From the NCBI GenBank assembly GCA_004519485.1, contig CP038135.1, positions 745,001-809,000 of the forward strand: DNA of 64,000 nt, given 5' to 3'. The stretch comes from Nannochloropsis oceanica. Its lineage: Eukaryota > Sar > Eustigmatophyceae > Eustigmatales > Monodopsidaceae. Under the pieces are notes generated by a model, which searched no databases, had not been told where the DNA came from, and saw nothing but the letters and a program-made list of their open reading frames with translations. This document shows, in pieces, positions 1-11,318 of this stretch. The first letter of the stretch is position 1. Each line of letters opens with the position of its first letter. The position numbers and the translations under genes were made by a program.

Positions 1-2
1 AC

Positions 3-2219
3 ACTCAGATCAACCACCTCATGCACACGTCGTGGCCCCTCCTCCCTTTCTTCTGCCCTTCCTCCCTCCTTGACCTCCACCTCCTGCTGCTGATGATGAT
101 GGCGATGATGATGCAACAACAATTGTAGCCCCTTCAGGTCGGTTCTTAAGCCCTCCTCCACCTCTCCCACCACCAACATTCCCCTATCAAACCCTGTGTC
201 CACTAGCCCCTCCACCCCCGACAGCGATACAGTCACTCGACTGTCAACTACTCGGCTCTTCGATCCCTTCATCACCATCTGCCTCTTCCCTTCCCATCCT
301 TCCTTCCCTCCAAACCTCCTTCTCCTTCTCTTTCCGTTACCAGCCAGCACGCTCACACTGCCTTCCTCGTCCTCTTCCTCCTCTTGATCCTCCTCCCCTT
401 CCACATCCTCGTCGTTGTACTCTTCCCCCTCCTCCTCGCTCTCTTCCTCCCCCACTATCGAAAACTCCGATCCGTCCTCCTCTCCGTCCTCCTCCACTCT
501 CCTCCTCTTCTTCCCCCAACTCTCCTCCTTTTCCTTCTTTTTCGCTTCCCTTTGCGCTAATTTTGCCGCCTTTGTGGTACCCATAATCGCAGCCCGTCGC
601 CGACGCAATCCTCCCCTTCTCTTCATCCCACCCTCCCCACCCTCCTCCTCTTCTTCCTCTTCTTCCTTCATTCCATCCCCCACCATTGTCGTCATCAGCT
701 TTCTCAGCGCCGCCGCTTTCTTGCTCCTCTTCTCTCTCAGTCTCCAGTCCGCATCATCCTCCTCCCCTCCCTTCTCCTCCCCATTCCTCCTTCCTCTCTC
801 CCTCCATGGTGGCTTCCTACTCTCCTTCGGCCTCGCCAACGAAAGCAACACCGCCTCTACCTCTTCCTTCTTACCCCCCTCTCTCCCTCCCCCCACACAG
901 CCCACGGCCCTCTCCAAATGGTATTTTAGACAGTTCGGCCCTTCGAACGTCCTCTCACATACCGGACACTTCAATCCTTGCCTCCCTCCCTCCCCTCCCT
1001 CCATTTCTTCAGGTGTGGGGTTCCGGGTGCTTTTTCGCTTGTATTGACTACAGACGTCTTTGTTCTTATGGTACACAAGCCCACCCTCGGAAATGAAAGT
1101 GCACCAACACCGCTCGCAATGCAGATAAATTGCTTTCTCATCTTTGTCCTCCACTTCCTCGCCCACCTCCACGTCACCGTCCGCTACCTCGCCTTCATCC
1201 TTGTCGTCGCCGTCAATCTCTACCACTTCCTCGTGCCTCTTTTTCTTCCTCGCTTTTTGGTGTTTTCCCTTCGTGCAGCCTCCACTGCCACGCGCAGCGA
1301 ATGGAGTAGCCATCTCTTTCTCCTCCACCTCCTCTTCCTCCTTCTCCCCTCCCTCTTCCTCCCCCCCCTCCCCCTCCTCTTCAGCTTTGACTCTCCTCTC
1401 CTCCTCCCTCGCCTCCTCCTCCTCCCTCTCTGCCCTGCTCACCTCCTCCTCCGTCATCAATCCCGCCTCTCTCAGCCTTAATCGACTGTTCCTTACCTGC
1501 GTAGTTATCTCCGCCTCTGCGTACAGCAACAACGTCTGCAAGAGCTCGATCCCCTCGCGCTTAAACCCTTCTTCTTCTCCATCCTCGTACCGGACCCAAT
1601 AAGTCTCCTCCTTAATCTCGACAACCTGCCCTAAATAAAGACCCCACCCTGGGAAGATCTTGGCTATCTGTGTGCCGATTTTTGGACGGCCCGACACAGG
1701 CATTCGTGGGGTTTGGCGACCCTTTTTACGAACCGTGGCGGTAGTGTTGCTGCTGCTGGGAACAAAAGTTGCAGCAGCTGATGAGCTGCCGCGTCGTCGT
1801 GCCGTGGCCGCGACAGGCGGCAACGTGACAACTTCTTCATCATCGACACTTTCATTGGCAACGGTGTGCTTGTCATAGCTCATGGATATTTGACTGCGGG
1901 GTTGGTTGGCGGCTCGACGGTCAGGCCTGGCGGCAGCTGCTGCTGCTCCTTCCTTGACGGAGGACTCAGGCTCATGCCCCTCCTGCTCCCCTGGGGTTGG
2001 AGCTCCGTCACTATCAATTACATCTGAACCTTCTCTTCCTCTTCCTGTCTCTGCTGGCATTGCTGATGCACCCTGCTTGTCTGTTTGTAGGGCTCCTGCT
2101 TCTCCAACGCGAGGGGCAGGAGGCTGAAGTGATAATGTTCCTGCTGCTGCGGTCGAATTCGTGGGTTCTCCACTGCCCCCACTTCCGCTACTTGGTGGGC
2201 CGCCTTCTTCTTCTGACAT
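3..2219 (-). CDS. Partial Tudor-like, paired C2HC zinc-finger protein (runs off left edge)
   Basis: An uninterrupted minus-strand frame starts at an ATG at 2219 and stays open for 739 codons to the window edge, so the C-terminus is missing. The first 170 residues are disordered (Ala/Gly/Pro/Glu-rich). Around residues 172-235 is a small Tudor/chromo-barrel-like stretch (GRPKIGTQIAKIFPGWG, then YWVRYEDGEEEGF). Two related CCHC-type fingers follow at about 370-395 (CERC, then H and C) and 428-450 (CPVC, then H and C), each with H-x5/6-C spacing. The rest is highly acidic or basic with a His run near the edge. I infer a nuclear DNA- or chromatin-binding protein; no named family is recognised. It lies head-to-head with the methyltransferase gene, 299 bp away. 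The opposite strand holds long CT-rich frames that are only its shadows. The reading frame is secure; the function is weak. Confidence 0.7.
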   Translation of the reverse strand, partial: MSEEEGGPPSSGSGGSGEPTNSTAAAGTLSLQPPAPRVGEAGALQTDKQGASAMPAETGRGREGSDVIDSDGAPTPGEQEGHEPESSVKEGAAAAAARPDRRAANQPRSQISMSYDKHTVANESVDDEEVVTLPPVAATARRRGSSSAAATFVPSSSNTTATVRKKGRQTPRMPVSGRPKIGTQIAKIFPGWGLYLGQVVEIKEETYWVRYEDGEEEGFKREGIELLQTLLLYAEAEITTQVRNSRLRLREAGLMTEEEVSRAEREEEEAREEERRVKAEEEGEGGEEEGGEKEEEEVEEKEMATPFAARGSGGCTKGKHQKARKKKRHEEVVEIDGDDKDEGEVADGDVEVGEEVEDKDEKAIYLHCERCWCTFISEGGLVYHKNKDVCSQYKRKSTRNPTPEEMEGGEGGRQGLKCPVCERTFEGPNCLKYHLERAVGCVGGGREGGKKEEVEAVLLSLARPKESRKPPWRERGRRNGEEKGGEEDDADWRLREKRSKKAAALRKLMTTMVGDGMKEEEEEEEEGGEGGMKRRGGLRRRRAAIMGTTKAAKLAQREAKKKEKEESWGKKRRRVEEDGEEDGSEFSIVGEEESEEEGEEYNDEDVEGEEDQEEEEDEEGSVSVLAGNGKRRRRRFGGKEGWEGKRQMVMKGSKSRVVDSRVTVSLSGVEGLVDTGFDRGMLVVGEVEEGLRTDLKGLQLLLHHHRHHHQQQEVEVKEGGRAEEREEGPRRVHEVVDLS

Positions 2220-2518
2220 GTTGTGGTAGCGCTGTATGGGTGTGCATTGTTGGGGTACATGTTAGATGAAAAGGCGCCATTGGGCCACGCATATCCATGC
2301 AGACGCGACCTGATCGCCGGCGGGCTTCTTGCCGCGTTTCTCCACGCCCGCAAACACCACAACCCACATACTTAAATATTACCAAACACAATCCCGCAAA
2401 CATCCTCCACGACAGGCAAAGGCAGTCCCGACAGGCACCCAGAGGGCCGAAGATCAAGACCTTTTCCGCGCAAGTGAGAAGAAAACCTCCTGCCTTTTGC
2501 TTCCATACCTTCCACACC

Positions 2519-3709
2519 ATGCGCGTCTCCGTCAAAAACATGACATTGGGCGTCGGAAGTTACCTGGGCATCATCGGCGGGGGCTACTGGTGGGCCTTGA
2601 GCCAACGGGAAGACGCTGCTAAGAAAGAGCTCGGGGAAAAGGCAGAGGACGAGCAGGGCAACCCTAAGCAATTCTCAGAGGAAGAGCGTCTGGCAATCTT
2701 TCGAGAGGGGGCCTCGGGCTACGACAAGCAGATTGGAACTGATGAGACAGTTATGGGCTTAAACTTGTTGCGGCGATGGTTGTTGCGCGAAGCCAAGGGG
2801 AAGGTTTTAGAAGTGGCGGGCGGGACGGGAAGGAACCTGGAGTATTTCCCTCAAAGTGTGGAGCTGACGATTATCGATTTGTGCGAGGGGATGATGGCTG
2901 AGACTGAGCGCAAATTGAGGAAAAGGTAATATGTGAAGAAAAAGGCGAGATGTACGTATAACATATTAATGGGAGGCCGGTGGCTCAGAGAGGGCGCAGC
3001 ATGAAAGGCCACGATGAGTTGCTTTTTGCTCTTTGGAAGGAAGAATGCTAGGAGTGGCGCACACGATGAGGGGAAACGGAATGGGGTGGGGGGAAGGAGT
3101 CATGGATAGAAGCAGGTGAAACATCGGGTGTTGTGCCTCATCCCCTTTCTTGCCCTCTCCCCTACTTCCCTCCTTTTCCCCATCAGCCGTCGCGGCGATG
3201 TGACATTTGGTAGAATGGACGTGAACCGCATGAGCTTCCCCAGCCGTACCTTCGACACAGTCTGCGATACTTTTGGTCTATGCTCATTCGAGGACCCCCA
3301 ACAATCATTGCAAGAGATGGAAAGGGTGTGTAAGGACGACGGCCAGATTCTGTTGTTGGAGCACGGGCGGAGTCATTATCAATGGCTGAACGCGATATTG
3401 GACAAAAACAGTCATCGGCACACTGCTCGGTGGGGATGTGTATGGAACCGGGATATTGAGAAAATGGTCCGTGAGGCGGGCCTGGAGGTGACGAGTATGA
3501 CGAGGTGGCATTTCGGGACGACTTACCTGATTCATGCCAAGCCGGGAAAGAGGGAGGGAGATCAGATGAAGAGAGAAGACAAGGGAGGAGATGGAAAGAG
3601 GAAGGGAGATCGGAGGAGGAGAGAAGATGAGGGAGGAGATGGAAAGAGGAGGGGGTGGTGGGCCTGGCTGAGTGGTAGGAGGCCAACGTGGACAAAACAG
3701 CAACCGTAA
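2519..3709 (+). CDS. OMS1/UbiE-like mitochondrial methyltransferase
   Basis: Two exons (2519-2925 and 3187-3709) join across a 261-nt GT-AG intron and keep frame (AG plus C gives Ser), for about 309 residues. The N-terminus has one hydrophobic segment (VGSYLGIIGGGYWWAL) suited to inner-membrane anchoring. Then comes a class I SAM-methyltransferase fold with motif I VLEVAGGTGRN near residue 96, a following acidic strand (LTIIDLCEGMM), and in exon 2 the post-motif region FDTVCDTFGLCSF and LLLEHGRS. The layout matches yeast Oms1 and related Methyltransf_11 proteins; the substrate is unknown. The C-terminus is a charged tail with an imperfect repeat (KREDKGGDGKRKG, RREDEGGDGKRRG). An upstream in-frame ATG at 2297 exists, but its extra residues look like untranslated leader, so I start at 2519. 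It converges on the dioxygenase gene with 97 nt between stops. Confidence 0.82.
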
Positions 3710-3806
3710 TGTAAAATATACGTATTCATCAAAAGAGCACGATGACTAGAACGAAAACATGTCTCCTAGGAGCTCACTGTACGCGAGTGATTCATTGGTA
3801 CTTTCG

Positions 3807-5004
3807 TCACCCTTTTCTGGCCTTGTTGGTTTCCACACCCCACACCTTCGACCGTTCTCCTTCTCTTCCTTTTCCCCCTCCGCCTCTCCCTTCCCTTCCT
3901 CCTCGGCCTCTCCCTCCTTTTCCTCCACCTCCCCTTTTTCCTACTCCTCCTCTTCTTCCTCCCTCCCCTCCCCCCGTCTTCATGGCCGTCATTCGCATGC
4001 TACTACTCAACCTGGGGAAATACACATCAGTCCTTAACAGCCACTTAACCCCTCCAGTCACCCGCAGGCCCTCGTGCAGACAATCGTGCAATTGCCAATG
4101 CAAGCAAACCGTGCCCGTTTGAGGCTCCACGTCAATGGGTGTTTTCTTATTGTGGTGGAAACGCGTCGATCCGCCCATAAGTCTGCCTTGGCTTGCGTCC
4201 AGCACGGGGTCATCATCCATGCCCGTGAGGTAAACGAGCATGGTGAACTCGCTTTCCATGGTCTTGTCAGCGCTTAATTGCGTTTCGTCGATGTGGGGAC
4301 CGAACCAGGCGTCTGACAAGCGGTGCGTTCAAAAAGGAAGAAAAAAGAAGTGGCGAAGTGAAGGAATGAGAAAAGAATGGAGACGGTGCATTTATTCCAG
4401 ACGTACGGTGCAATCGGGTTGGACAAAAGGTGATGTTGTTTCAAAATAAGGAAGACCGTGTTTAGTCCTTCTTTTTCCATACCCATTGATACCGACAAGC
4501 AGAAAGCCCCCTCCCTCGTATCCCTCCACCACCTTCTTTCTCACCCTTCACATAACGATAAAATCGAAATTCTGGTGATAGCCCACAGGGTACAGCCTGG
4601 TCCTCCACTCGCACAATCGTCTCCAACACCGGCCGCATGTACTCAAAAAGCTCATCAGCGAATGCCGGGTCGTGCACCAAGAGCCGCTCATTGTTTCGAA
4701 ATGCATGACCTTTGGGAGGGGCGAGATTACGGGGGTTAGTAGGTGTCATGCCTTGTGCCTCAGCAGCTTGTAGCATGCGTCGGCATTGCTGTTGGGTGAA
4801 GACGTCGGCAACGGTGAAGAGCCCGGGCCCAAGTTCCCGAACTTCAAAGGACGGAGAAGGGGAATAGTGCTGGTAGGAAGAAGCAGTGGAGAGGAAAGGC
4901 TGGCTGTTGCTGTTGCTGCTACCCTTGGATGGGCGGGCGAGGGTCGGCCAGCCGAGAAAGGATGAGGAGGAGGTAGAGGAGGAGGAAACCGTCGCGCTTG
5001 GCAT
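3807..5004 (-). CDS. 2-oxoglutarate/Fe(II) dioxygenase, prolyl-4-hydroxylase-like
   Basis: Two exons on the minus strand (5004-4545 and 4312-3807) are separated by a 232-nt intron; G plus AC rebuilds Asp154, giving about 321 residues. The double-stranded beta-helix core carries iron ligands His160 and Asp162 (GPHID) and a distal His233 (HDCLHEG), with Lys243 ten residues on as the likely 2-oxoglutarate contact, followed by WLLRTDVYF. The N-terminal half resembles the substrate-side helices of P4H-type enzymes (LFTVADVFTQQQCRRML). The first 50 residues are Ser/Thr-rich and not clearly a targeting signal. After the core comes a Gly/Arg/Lys tail of about 60 residues of low complexity, which may be genuine or may hide an unrecognised intron. 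The substrate (protein, nucleic acid or small molecule) cannot be read from the sequence. The gene is head-to-head with the WD-repeat gene. Confidence 0.85.
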
Positions 5005-5361
5005 AATAATTAGCCTTGAGCACGCGCCAGGAGTGGCAGACAGTGGGGTCTCCAGGACCTTATAAAAGACAATCTATACGCCCTGCCTGTAATTATGTGA
5101 CGATTGTGTGAGACAAAGAAAATGTGTGGAGCAAGAATGAAGCGATGGCCGCCCTTCAAGGACGACAAGTGTGGGTCCGTCGGTCGCATTGACCACACGA
5201 CCACAAGCCCCTCTTTCACGCCAACGACTCATGCGCCACCTACGTACATACGTTAACGACCTCTAGTCATTCTAACAGCGAGAACGACGCAGCCAAGAGC
5301 CTCAAACCCAGAGCTTCAATTAAGGCCTCGACACGACACTCTCCCTTGGCTAGTATCCCCT
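5005..5361. promoter_or_regulatory. Divergent intergenic region between dioxygenase and WD-repeat gene
   Basis: This 357-bp gap separates two divergent start codons and must hold both 5' leaders and promoters. I see no TATA box that stands out and no open frame with protein-like composition. Confidence 0.4.
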
Positions 5362-6902
5362 ATGAGTGCGATGGCCCCCATCAACGCTGCGTTCGCACCT
5401 CGGATGCTCCGCCCATCCAAGACTCAAATTACAACCCTACAGGCCCCGGTGAGCATGGGGACAGAGGACTTTAACGGGGACGATAACGAGTAAGTGTGGG
5501 CATTGCCTTGGAAGGGTGGGTTTTGTGGAAGGGATTGGGCGGGAGGTTGACTGCCCGTGGATTCGTATCATAAATCGATAAATGTTTGAAAGCAGCGAAC
5601 CTTGAAGCCATTTATATGATCATAGTTTATGGCATGCCACAAGACCGGTAGGTACAGTAAAACGGAAGGAGGTTTCAAGGGCGGCACGGAAGGAGAGGAG
5701 GGAAGGGCATCACCAACAACTCCTTCCCCTCCATGCGCGGGACCCTACGGGGCTGCCCTATGTCAACGAAACGACGTCGTGAAAACAACCACACAAATTC
5801 TCGTTAATCCACGTTTGTACCTGTTTCTTACCCGATACTATCATTAAGGTACATCCTCCACTGCGTCCACGCCTGCGACGGCAGCACCGTGACCGCCGCC
5901 CTCTCCAACTACCACATCAAGACCTACGACCGCCCCACGCTAAAGCCCACATCATCGTCCTCCCAAAAAGGTCACATAGGCCCTATAACTAGTCTCTGTC
6001 CCTCCCCCGACCATCCCTCTTTATTTGTGTCCTCATCAGAAGATAAGACTGTGCGTTTGTGGGATATTAGAGGCCCTAATAAAAATGCATGCACAGCTGT
6101 AATAAATCAGGAAGACGAAGCCCTATCTTGTACCTTGGGTATCGGAACAGAATTGCTTGCCGTGGGAGTGGGAAACGCTATCGATTTCTTTGATAGCCGC
6201 AAGGCTGGAGGAGGAGGGGGGGGGGGGAAGTTGGGAAGGTACGCGGACGTACATACTGACTTGGTGACGAAAGTGGCCTTTCATCCGTCAAGAAGGGCTA
6301 CACTGGCGTCAGGCTCTGAGGATGGTTTAATCTGTTTGTATGACACGGGGGTAGGGCAGGCGGACGAGGCGTTGGTGTGTATTTTAAATGCGGAGTGCCC
6401 GGTGAGGGATTTGACATTTTTTGGGGTAGAAGGGGATGGGCTGGCTTTGTTGACAGGGAGTGAAGGGACGATGGTCTGGCATTGGCCCTCTGCAGCACGG
6501 GCGTTGAAAATTGATGATTTGAGACAGGCTGTGCCTTCCATGGGGATTAAGGAGGTGGGAGAGCAAGGAGGAGGGGGCTTGTTTTCGGTAAAATACCATT
6601 ATGACCAGGGCGGGGATAGGTTGTTGCTGGCGTTGAGTGATGTGGAGGGACAGTTAACGGTGCTGCAGGTGATGCCGGGAGGGGGCATGCATCCGGTGAT
6701 GCAGCTGCAGCAGGGCCATACGGCATTGGTGCGAGCGGTGGATTTGTGGGATGGGTCGTGGGTGACGGGAGGGGAGGATGCCCGCCTTTGCTTATGGGGA
6801 TGCAAGGTGGAGGCTGGGGAAGGGGTTGCTGCGACCAGAGGAACAGAAAAAATGACCAAGAAAAAGAAGGGCAAGGAGATAGCACACTACAAGCCATATT
6901 AA
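5362..6902 (+). CDS. WD40-repeat protein, WDR89-like
   Basis: Exon 1 (5362-5489) encodes a 42-residue leader beginning MSAMAPINAAF; a 359-nt intron follows; exon 2 (5849-6902) restores frame (GA plus G gives Glu). The product is 393 residues, about the size of WDR89. WD-type blades are visible as LFVSSSEDKTVRLWDIR, LASGSEDGLICLYD and WVTGGEDARLCLWG, with weaker ones between, fitting a single propeller. The last 25 residues are Lys-rich (KMTKKKKGK). A homopolymer G run near 6219 encodes a Gly loop between blades. WDR89 proteins are poorly characterised, so the role here is inferred only as a scaffold. The acceptor at 5846-5848 is ATTAAG rather than a pyrimidine-AG, so exon 2's start is good but not certain. 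Confidence 0.8.
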
Positions 6903-7052
6903 ATTTGGAATTGATGGTTCACAAAAGAAAAACCTCCCCCTTTGCAGCTCGGCACGGTCTTGAGCTCGACCCAAACTCAATTCCCCATGTTATCCTTGCA
7001 TTTGCTGCCAATCTCATCTCAACGCCTGTGAAATATACGACACACAGGCACT

Positions 7053-9751
7053 ATGCCCTCGAATACCACCCTCCGGAGGGGAGGAGGGAGTCCACGGACG
7101 GCGTCAAACGAGGTGGAGATAACAATGCCGCATAGCCTCGACCCTACTCCTGCTGCCCATGTCTCGACCGACGTCAACGCACAAGACAATCCCGCCACCC
7201 AGGCGAAGCGCCGGTCCCTGTCCTTGCTGGTGGGATGGGCTCTGCTTGCGGGTGCCGTAATTTTGGGGCTGGTCCTGTCTATCTGGCGAAACGAGACAAA
7301 GCATCAGCTCGTGAAGCAAGTCCTTCCTCCATCCCGCATCATGTTGGGCTCGCCACCCCCGCAAGACGTCCCCATTTTGGGAACGCATTGCTGTACCACT
7401 GAATTTAACCTTGAGACATTCGCGTTCGCGGGAGAGAGCGCGCTGACGAGGTCCTTTGATGGGAAGAACCCAAAGGCCCCTCCCAGTCTTGAATCGCAGC
7501 TATTCCGACAGGCCGTCGTGAACGCCGCCGGGAACGATTCGACAGGGAGCAGGAGCAAGCAGCGCCTTTCGGGGGGTTGTTATCTCATTATGACCCAGCA
7601 CCGTGGCGAAGGGGGTTTGGAGGGGGTGCTGGGCCGTTTGGACAGGCATTTTACGCGTTTCCATAGGTACCCTGTGGTCGTCTTTCTAGCAGCATGGAAC
7701 TTGACTCAAGAATCCCAAGACCGGCTGCGAGCCATTGCTCCTTCTACAACCATCGATTTCCGTCCTGTGCCTAGGCTGCAAGAGCAGTATCAAGCGAGGG
7801 AAGCGGTAAGACGTGACCATGCCGGAGAGGCGAAGAGTGGGAAGTCATCAGCTGTTACTGCGGCAGCCGCGGCGTTCGAGAGGTCCTTGTGGGAATTTCG
7901 GGTGAGCGAGGCCCCTCGCTTGTTGTCGAAACAGTATGAGTGGGTATTACATTTATCCGAGGACACTTTATTGAGCGAAAATGTTCTCATTGACCCCTTC
8001 GAGGCTTTGAAAGCTACCAGTCGCAAGCTAGGGTACATGACAGCCCATCGTCCAGTGGACGAAGAGTCCCTCTGGGCGTTCGGGCGCTCCTTCGTCCTCC
8101 AACACCAATTCGACAAAAATGGGCACACTAAAGAAGACTCCGCCATGAATCTTACTTGGAACGTTGCCAAAGCGATGGATGGGCGATGGATTGCATTTCA
8201 TCAAACAGTCTTCACCTCTGAGCTTTACCAGGCCCTGGTCGTCGGCCTTGCCTCTTCCTCCCTTACCCAACCTCAACCGGCCGCAACAGCGACAGAAGAA
8301 GCAGCAGCAGCAGCAGCAGCATCGCCAAGTGTAGCAGCGGCAGCAGCTGTGTCCAACGGTGATTCTCCACTTTCTTCTCCTGCCGAGCATGGGCAAAAGC
8401 AACAGCAGCACACACGAGCTCCAACCGCGTTTTTGGACGCCCGCGACATTTTTTTTAATGCTTTCTTCTCCTACACCTCTTCATCCTCCTCGTCCTCCTT
8501 CTCGTCTTTGTCACCTCTGACCGCATTCCAACGCCAACTCGACGACACCATAGCAGCATCAGCACCAGCACCAACTGGTATGTTCACAATCAACCTCCCC
8601 GACCCCTCCGCGGTCCTGACCTTGGGAAGCCTCATCACTCTTGCGCCGGACGATTTCATGCAATACCGCGGCCTGAATATGCGACGGCCCCCCAAGAAAA
8701 ACACAAGCGGCAGCGGGCCAGCGGTTGAGGGGCTTTCACCGGAAGAAGCTGCTGGTGTGACCAGGAGTAGTTGGAGGGGTGTGGCGATCACAGCGACAGA
8801 AGCAGAAGACCTACAGCCGCTGTTTGCTGTGCGAGACGAAGGGTGGTTGGGCGCTGACGTGGCAACGTCATTTCGTTTTCCGCCTCAAAGGCCTGGAAGG
8901 AAGGAGGGAGGGAAGGAGAAGGAGGAGGAAGAAAAAGAGGAAGCGGGGAAGTATATGTGGCTATTCGGGGACACTTTATTGGGGTACGCAAATCAGGATC
9001 GGAGGCTGGCTGGGGCATTTTTCTTGCATAACAGTGTGGCGTTTCTCCCTGCATTCAATATGAGTGATGCCTCGGTGAGCGGACCCATGGCTGAAGATGT
9101 ATATTTTTCGTGGAATGTTTCAAGAGGGGGTTGTCCGACATCAATATTCATTAGAGGAACACCGGTTGATAATGAGTGCGTGCACACACAGGAGTATTTG
9201 TGGCCCATTTCGGGGATTGGGGTTTCTTATACGGAGAAGAAGGGGAGGGCCAAGGGGGAGGCAGGCAAAGAGGGCAAGGGGGAGGAACAGGAGGAGGAAG
9301 TAAGTAAGGTGGTTGTGTTGGCAGTGCGATGGGCGTACGTGCAAAGCAGCGTGATGGCGTCGGTAGATTTGTTTGATGACAATGTATTTAATTTCAAAAT
9401 CCTCGGAACTACTGTCATCGTTGTCGATAATCCCCATGCCGACCCCTCCGAGTGGAGGTACCGTCAGAAGGACATTCCCGGAACAGATGGTAATTTGAAT
9501 TGGTATTCCGCGATGATGCACAGCAGCAAGGGGGCAGAGCTCGCTACGGGGCCTGACGACGTTATTTATCTGTTCGGAGTCAACAATACCGAGGCCGAGG
9601 GCACCCCACCCCAGCAGTGGCAATACGAGACCATGGCCCGCTTACCGGCAAGGAGCTTGGTCGATCTCTCCTTCAAGAATATGGAGGTCTGGGCATTTAC
9701 CAAGACCTTCCCCCGCTCTCCGTCGCAACCGTTCAAGCAGAAGACAAACAT

Positions 9752-9782
<31 letters not shown>

Positions 9783-10292
9783 AGCAGCAGCAGCATTCCC
9801 ACGAGCGATCGACCAAACACCACCTGGGCTTCCTACCCGGCTTTCCTCCGCAGGCACATGAATGCCGCCCCCCTCGTTTTCCCTGTTTTTTCCGAAACCA
9901 GCGTCCAATACAGCTCGGCTCTTGGCGTTTATTATGGGGTGGTTGTCGATTGGCTCGCCTCCCACATTGTCCTATACCTTGCAGATGACCTCATCCGAGA
10001 ATGGGAACCCGTGGTGGTTTATAAAATCCCTCCGCCCTTTAATGATCCAGCTGTTTATTTGACGTACGCCGGAAAGGCCCACCCTGAGCTGGCAAGGGAG
10101 AATGAGATCATTTTGACATTCATGACTAATGCACCTGGTGACTTGGAGCCGCTTTTCGAGACCGGTGCGAAGGACGTCTATGTCCCTCGCTTTCTACGAT
10201 TGACCCTGGAGAAACCGTTGCTGGAGGCACCAGCAGTTGAAGCAGCAACAGCAACGACGGTGGGAGTCCTGGCGAGAGGCGGAGGGGAGTAA
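7053..10292 (+). CDS. Type II membrane protein: GT15-like domain plus glycosidase-like beta-propeller
   Basis: A single 1079-residue frame. After a hydrophilic 52-residue cytosolic segment there is one membrane anchor (LLVGWALLAGAVILGLVLSI), giving type II, Golgi-like topology. Residues about 175-400 resemble the KRE2/MNT1 alpha-1,2-mannosyltransferase family (GT15): GGCYLIMTQHRGEGGLEGVL, HFTRFHRYPVVVFLAAWN, and YEWVLHLSEDTLL aligning with the family's acidic motif before DPF. The usual ERWGDAP motif is not evident. Poly-Ala and poly-Ser linkers follow. Residues about 600-1060 look like a five-bladed propeller of the DUF4185/DUF5005 type: EGWLGADVATSF, MWLFGDTLLG, LHNSVAFL, SETSVQYSSALGVYYGVVV and a closing YVPRFLRL. 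I infer a secretory-pathway glycan enzyme or binder. Both domain calls are by eye. Confidence 0.72.
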
Positions 10293-10554
10293 TTCTCTGC
10301 AGGAGCTGTTCTTTGAGTAGAGTGCGTGTGACGTGAGAAGGTTACATTTTGTAGATAGCTTTGGGGGGGAAAATTGTTGAAAAAAGCTGAGTAAAGAGTC
10401 AGGAAGACTTGTTGGTAGACATACAGACGTACAGACAAATCAACTCATGAGCCGGGCACTCGTCCAGTGTAGATAGTAGATAGCTTCACGAGTGAAAAGC
10501 AAGCAATCCAAAATCTGTCAGAAATTGATTAGAATGACAGTATGTCTATTATTC

Positions 10555-11318
10555 TTATTCCATGCACAAGGCACTTTTGCTCTCTTGTCCATTGTCAACG
10601 CTTCCATTCGACGGGGAGGAGGACGATGAGAGTACTTCGATCGCCGCCAACGTCTTAAGCTTCTGCTGTAGTCGCTTTTTCTCAACACGAAGCTCCTTGC
10701 TGTTGGGTTGGTAGCCCAAAGCTTTTTCGACGTCCCGCAAGGCTGAATGATGCATGCCTTGTTTCACGTAGGCACTTGCCCGGCGTTGCAAAGACTTGAC
10801 GTGGCAGGGATCGAGGATCACGGCCTGGGTAGCATCTTTGACTGCTGCTTGGAACTGCCCAAGCTTGATGTGGGTCATGGCGCGATTCGAGAGGGCAAGA
10901 ACATTTTCGCTTTTTACGTATTGGATTAATAAAAGCGAAATGCCATAAGTTTGAAAATTATAAATTGTGATATTTCTACTCTGGGCGCAGCGCTTCCTCA
11001 TCTTTTCACTGGCCCCCTCCCTCCCCCCCCCCCCCGGGGCGTGAAAAAAAAAACGCACCTATCTAAGGTCAGGGACCGTGTGTAGCACGCCAAGGCTGCC
11101 TCAAAGTTGCCGTCCCTGTAAAATACATTTCCCTGTTCTCGTACATCCGTCGCGTCCTCCTCGCCTCGCTCCCTCCTGAATTTTCGCTGTCTTAGGGCCT
11201 CGTCTTTGGCCGCCATGACCTCCTCCCACGCGAAAAGCTCCCGCGTGCAGTCTTGCACTGCCTGGACGTTGGCCTGCATTTGGCCTTGCGCCCGCTGCGC
11301 CAGCATCCGGGGGTCCAT
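10555..11318 (-). CDS. TPR protein of the RPAP3/SPAG1 co-chaperone type
   Basis: Exon 1 (11318-11059) and exon 2 (10909-10555) join across a 149-nt intron (AG plus C gives Ser) for about 204 residues. The N-terminal helix (FAWEEVMAAKDEALRQ) resembles the RPAP3/SPAG1 segment before the TPRs. Three TPRs are visible: REQGNVFYRDGNFEAALACY, ALSNRAMTHIKLGQFQAAV and SLQRRASAYVKQGMHHSAL. Basic residues of the dicarboxylate-clamp type suggest binding to Hsp90/Hsp70 C-termini. The frame stays open upstream to an ATG at 11573, but those 85 residues look non-coding, so I start at MDPRML; a 5' exon cannot be excluded. The exon 2 acceptor (TAAAAAG) is atypical. The gene is convergent with the GT15-like gene. 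Confidence 0.72.

Noticed and set aside
196-1602. Several plus-strand Ser/Leu/Pro-rich frames
   Set aside because: They are CT-rich antisense shadows of the open minus-strand zinc-finger gene and have no domain-like content.
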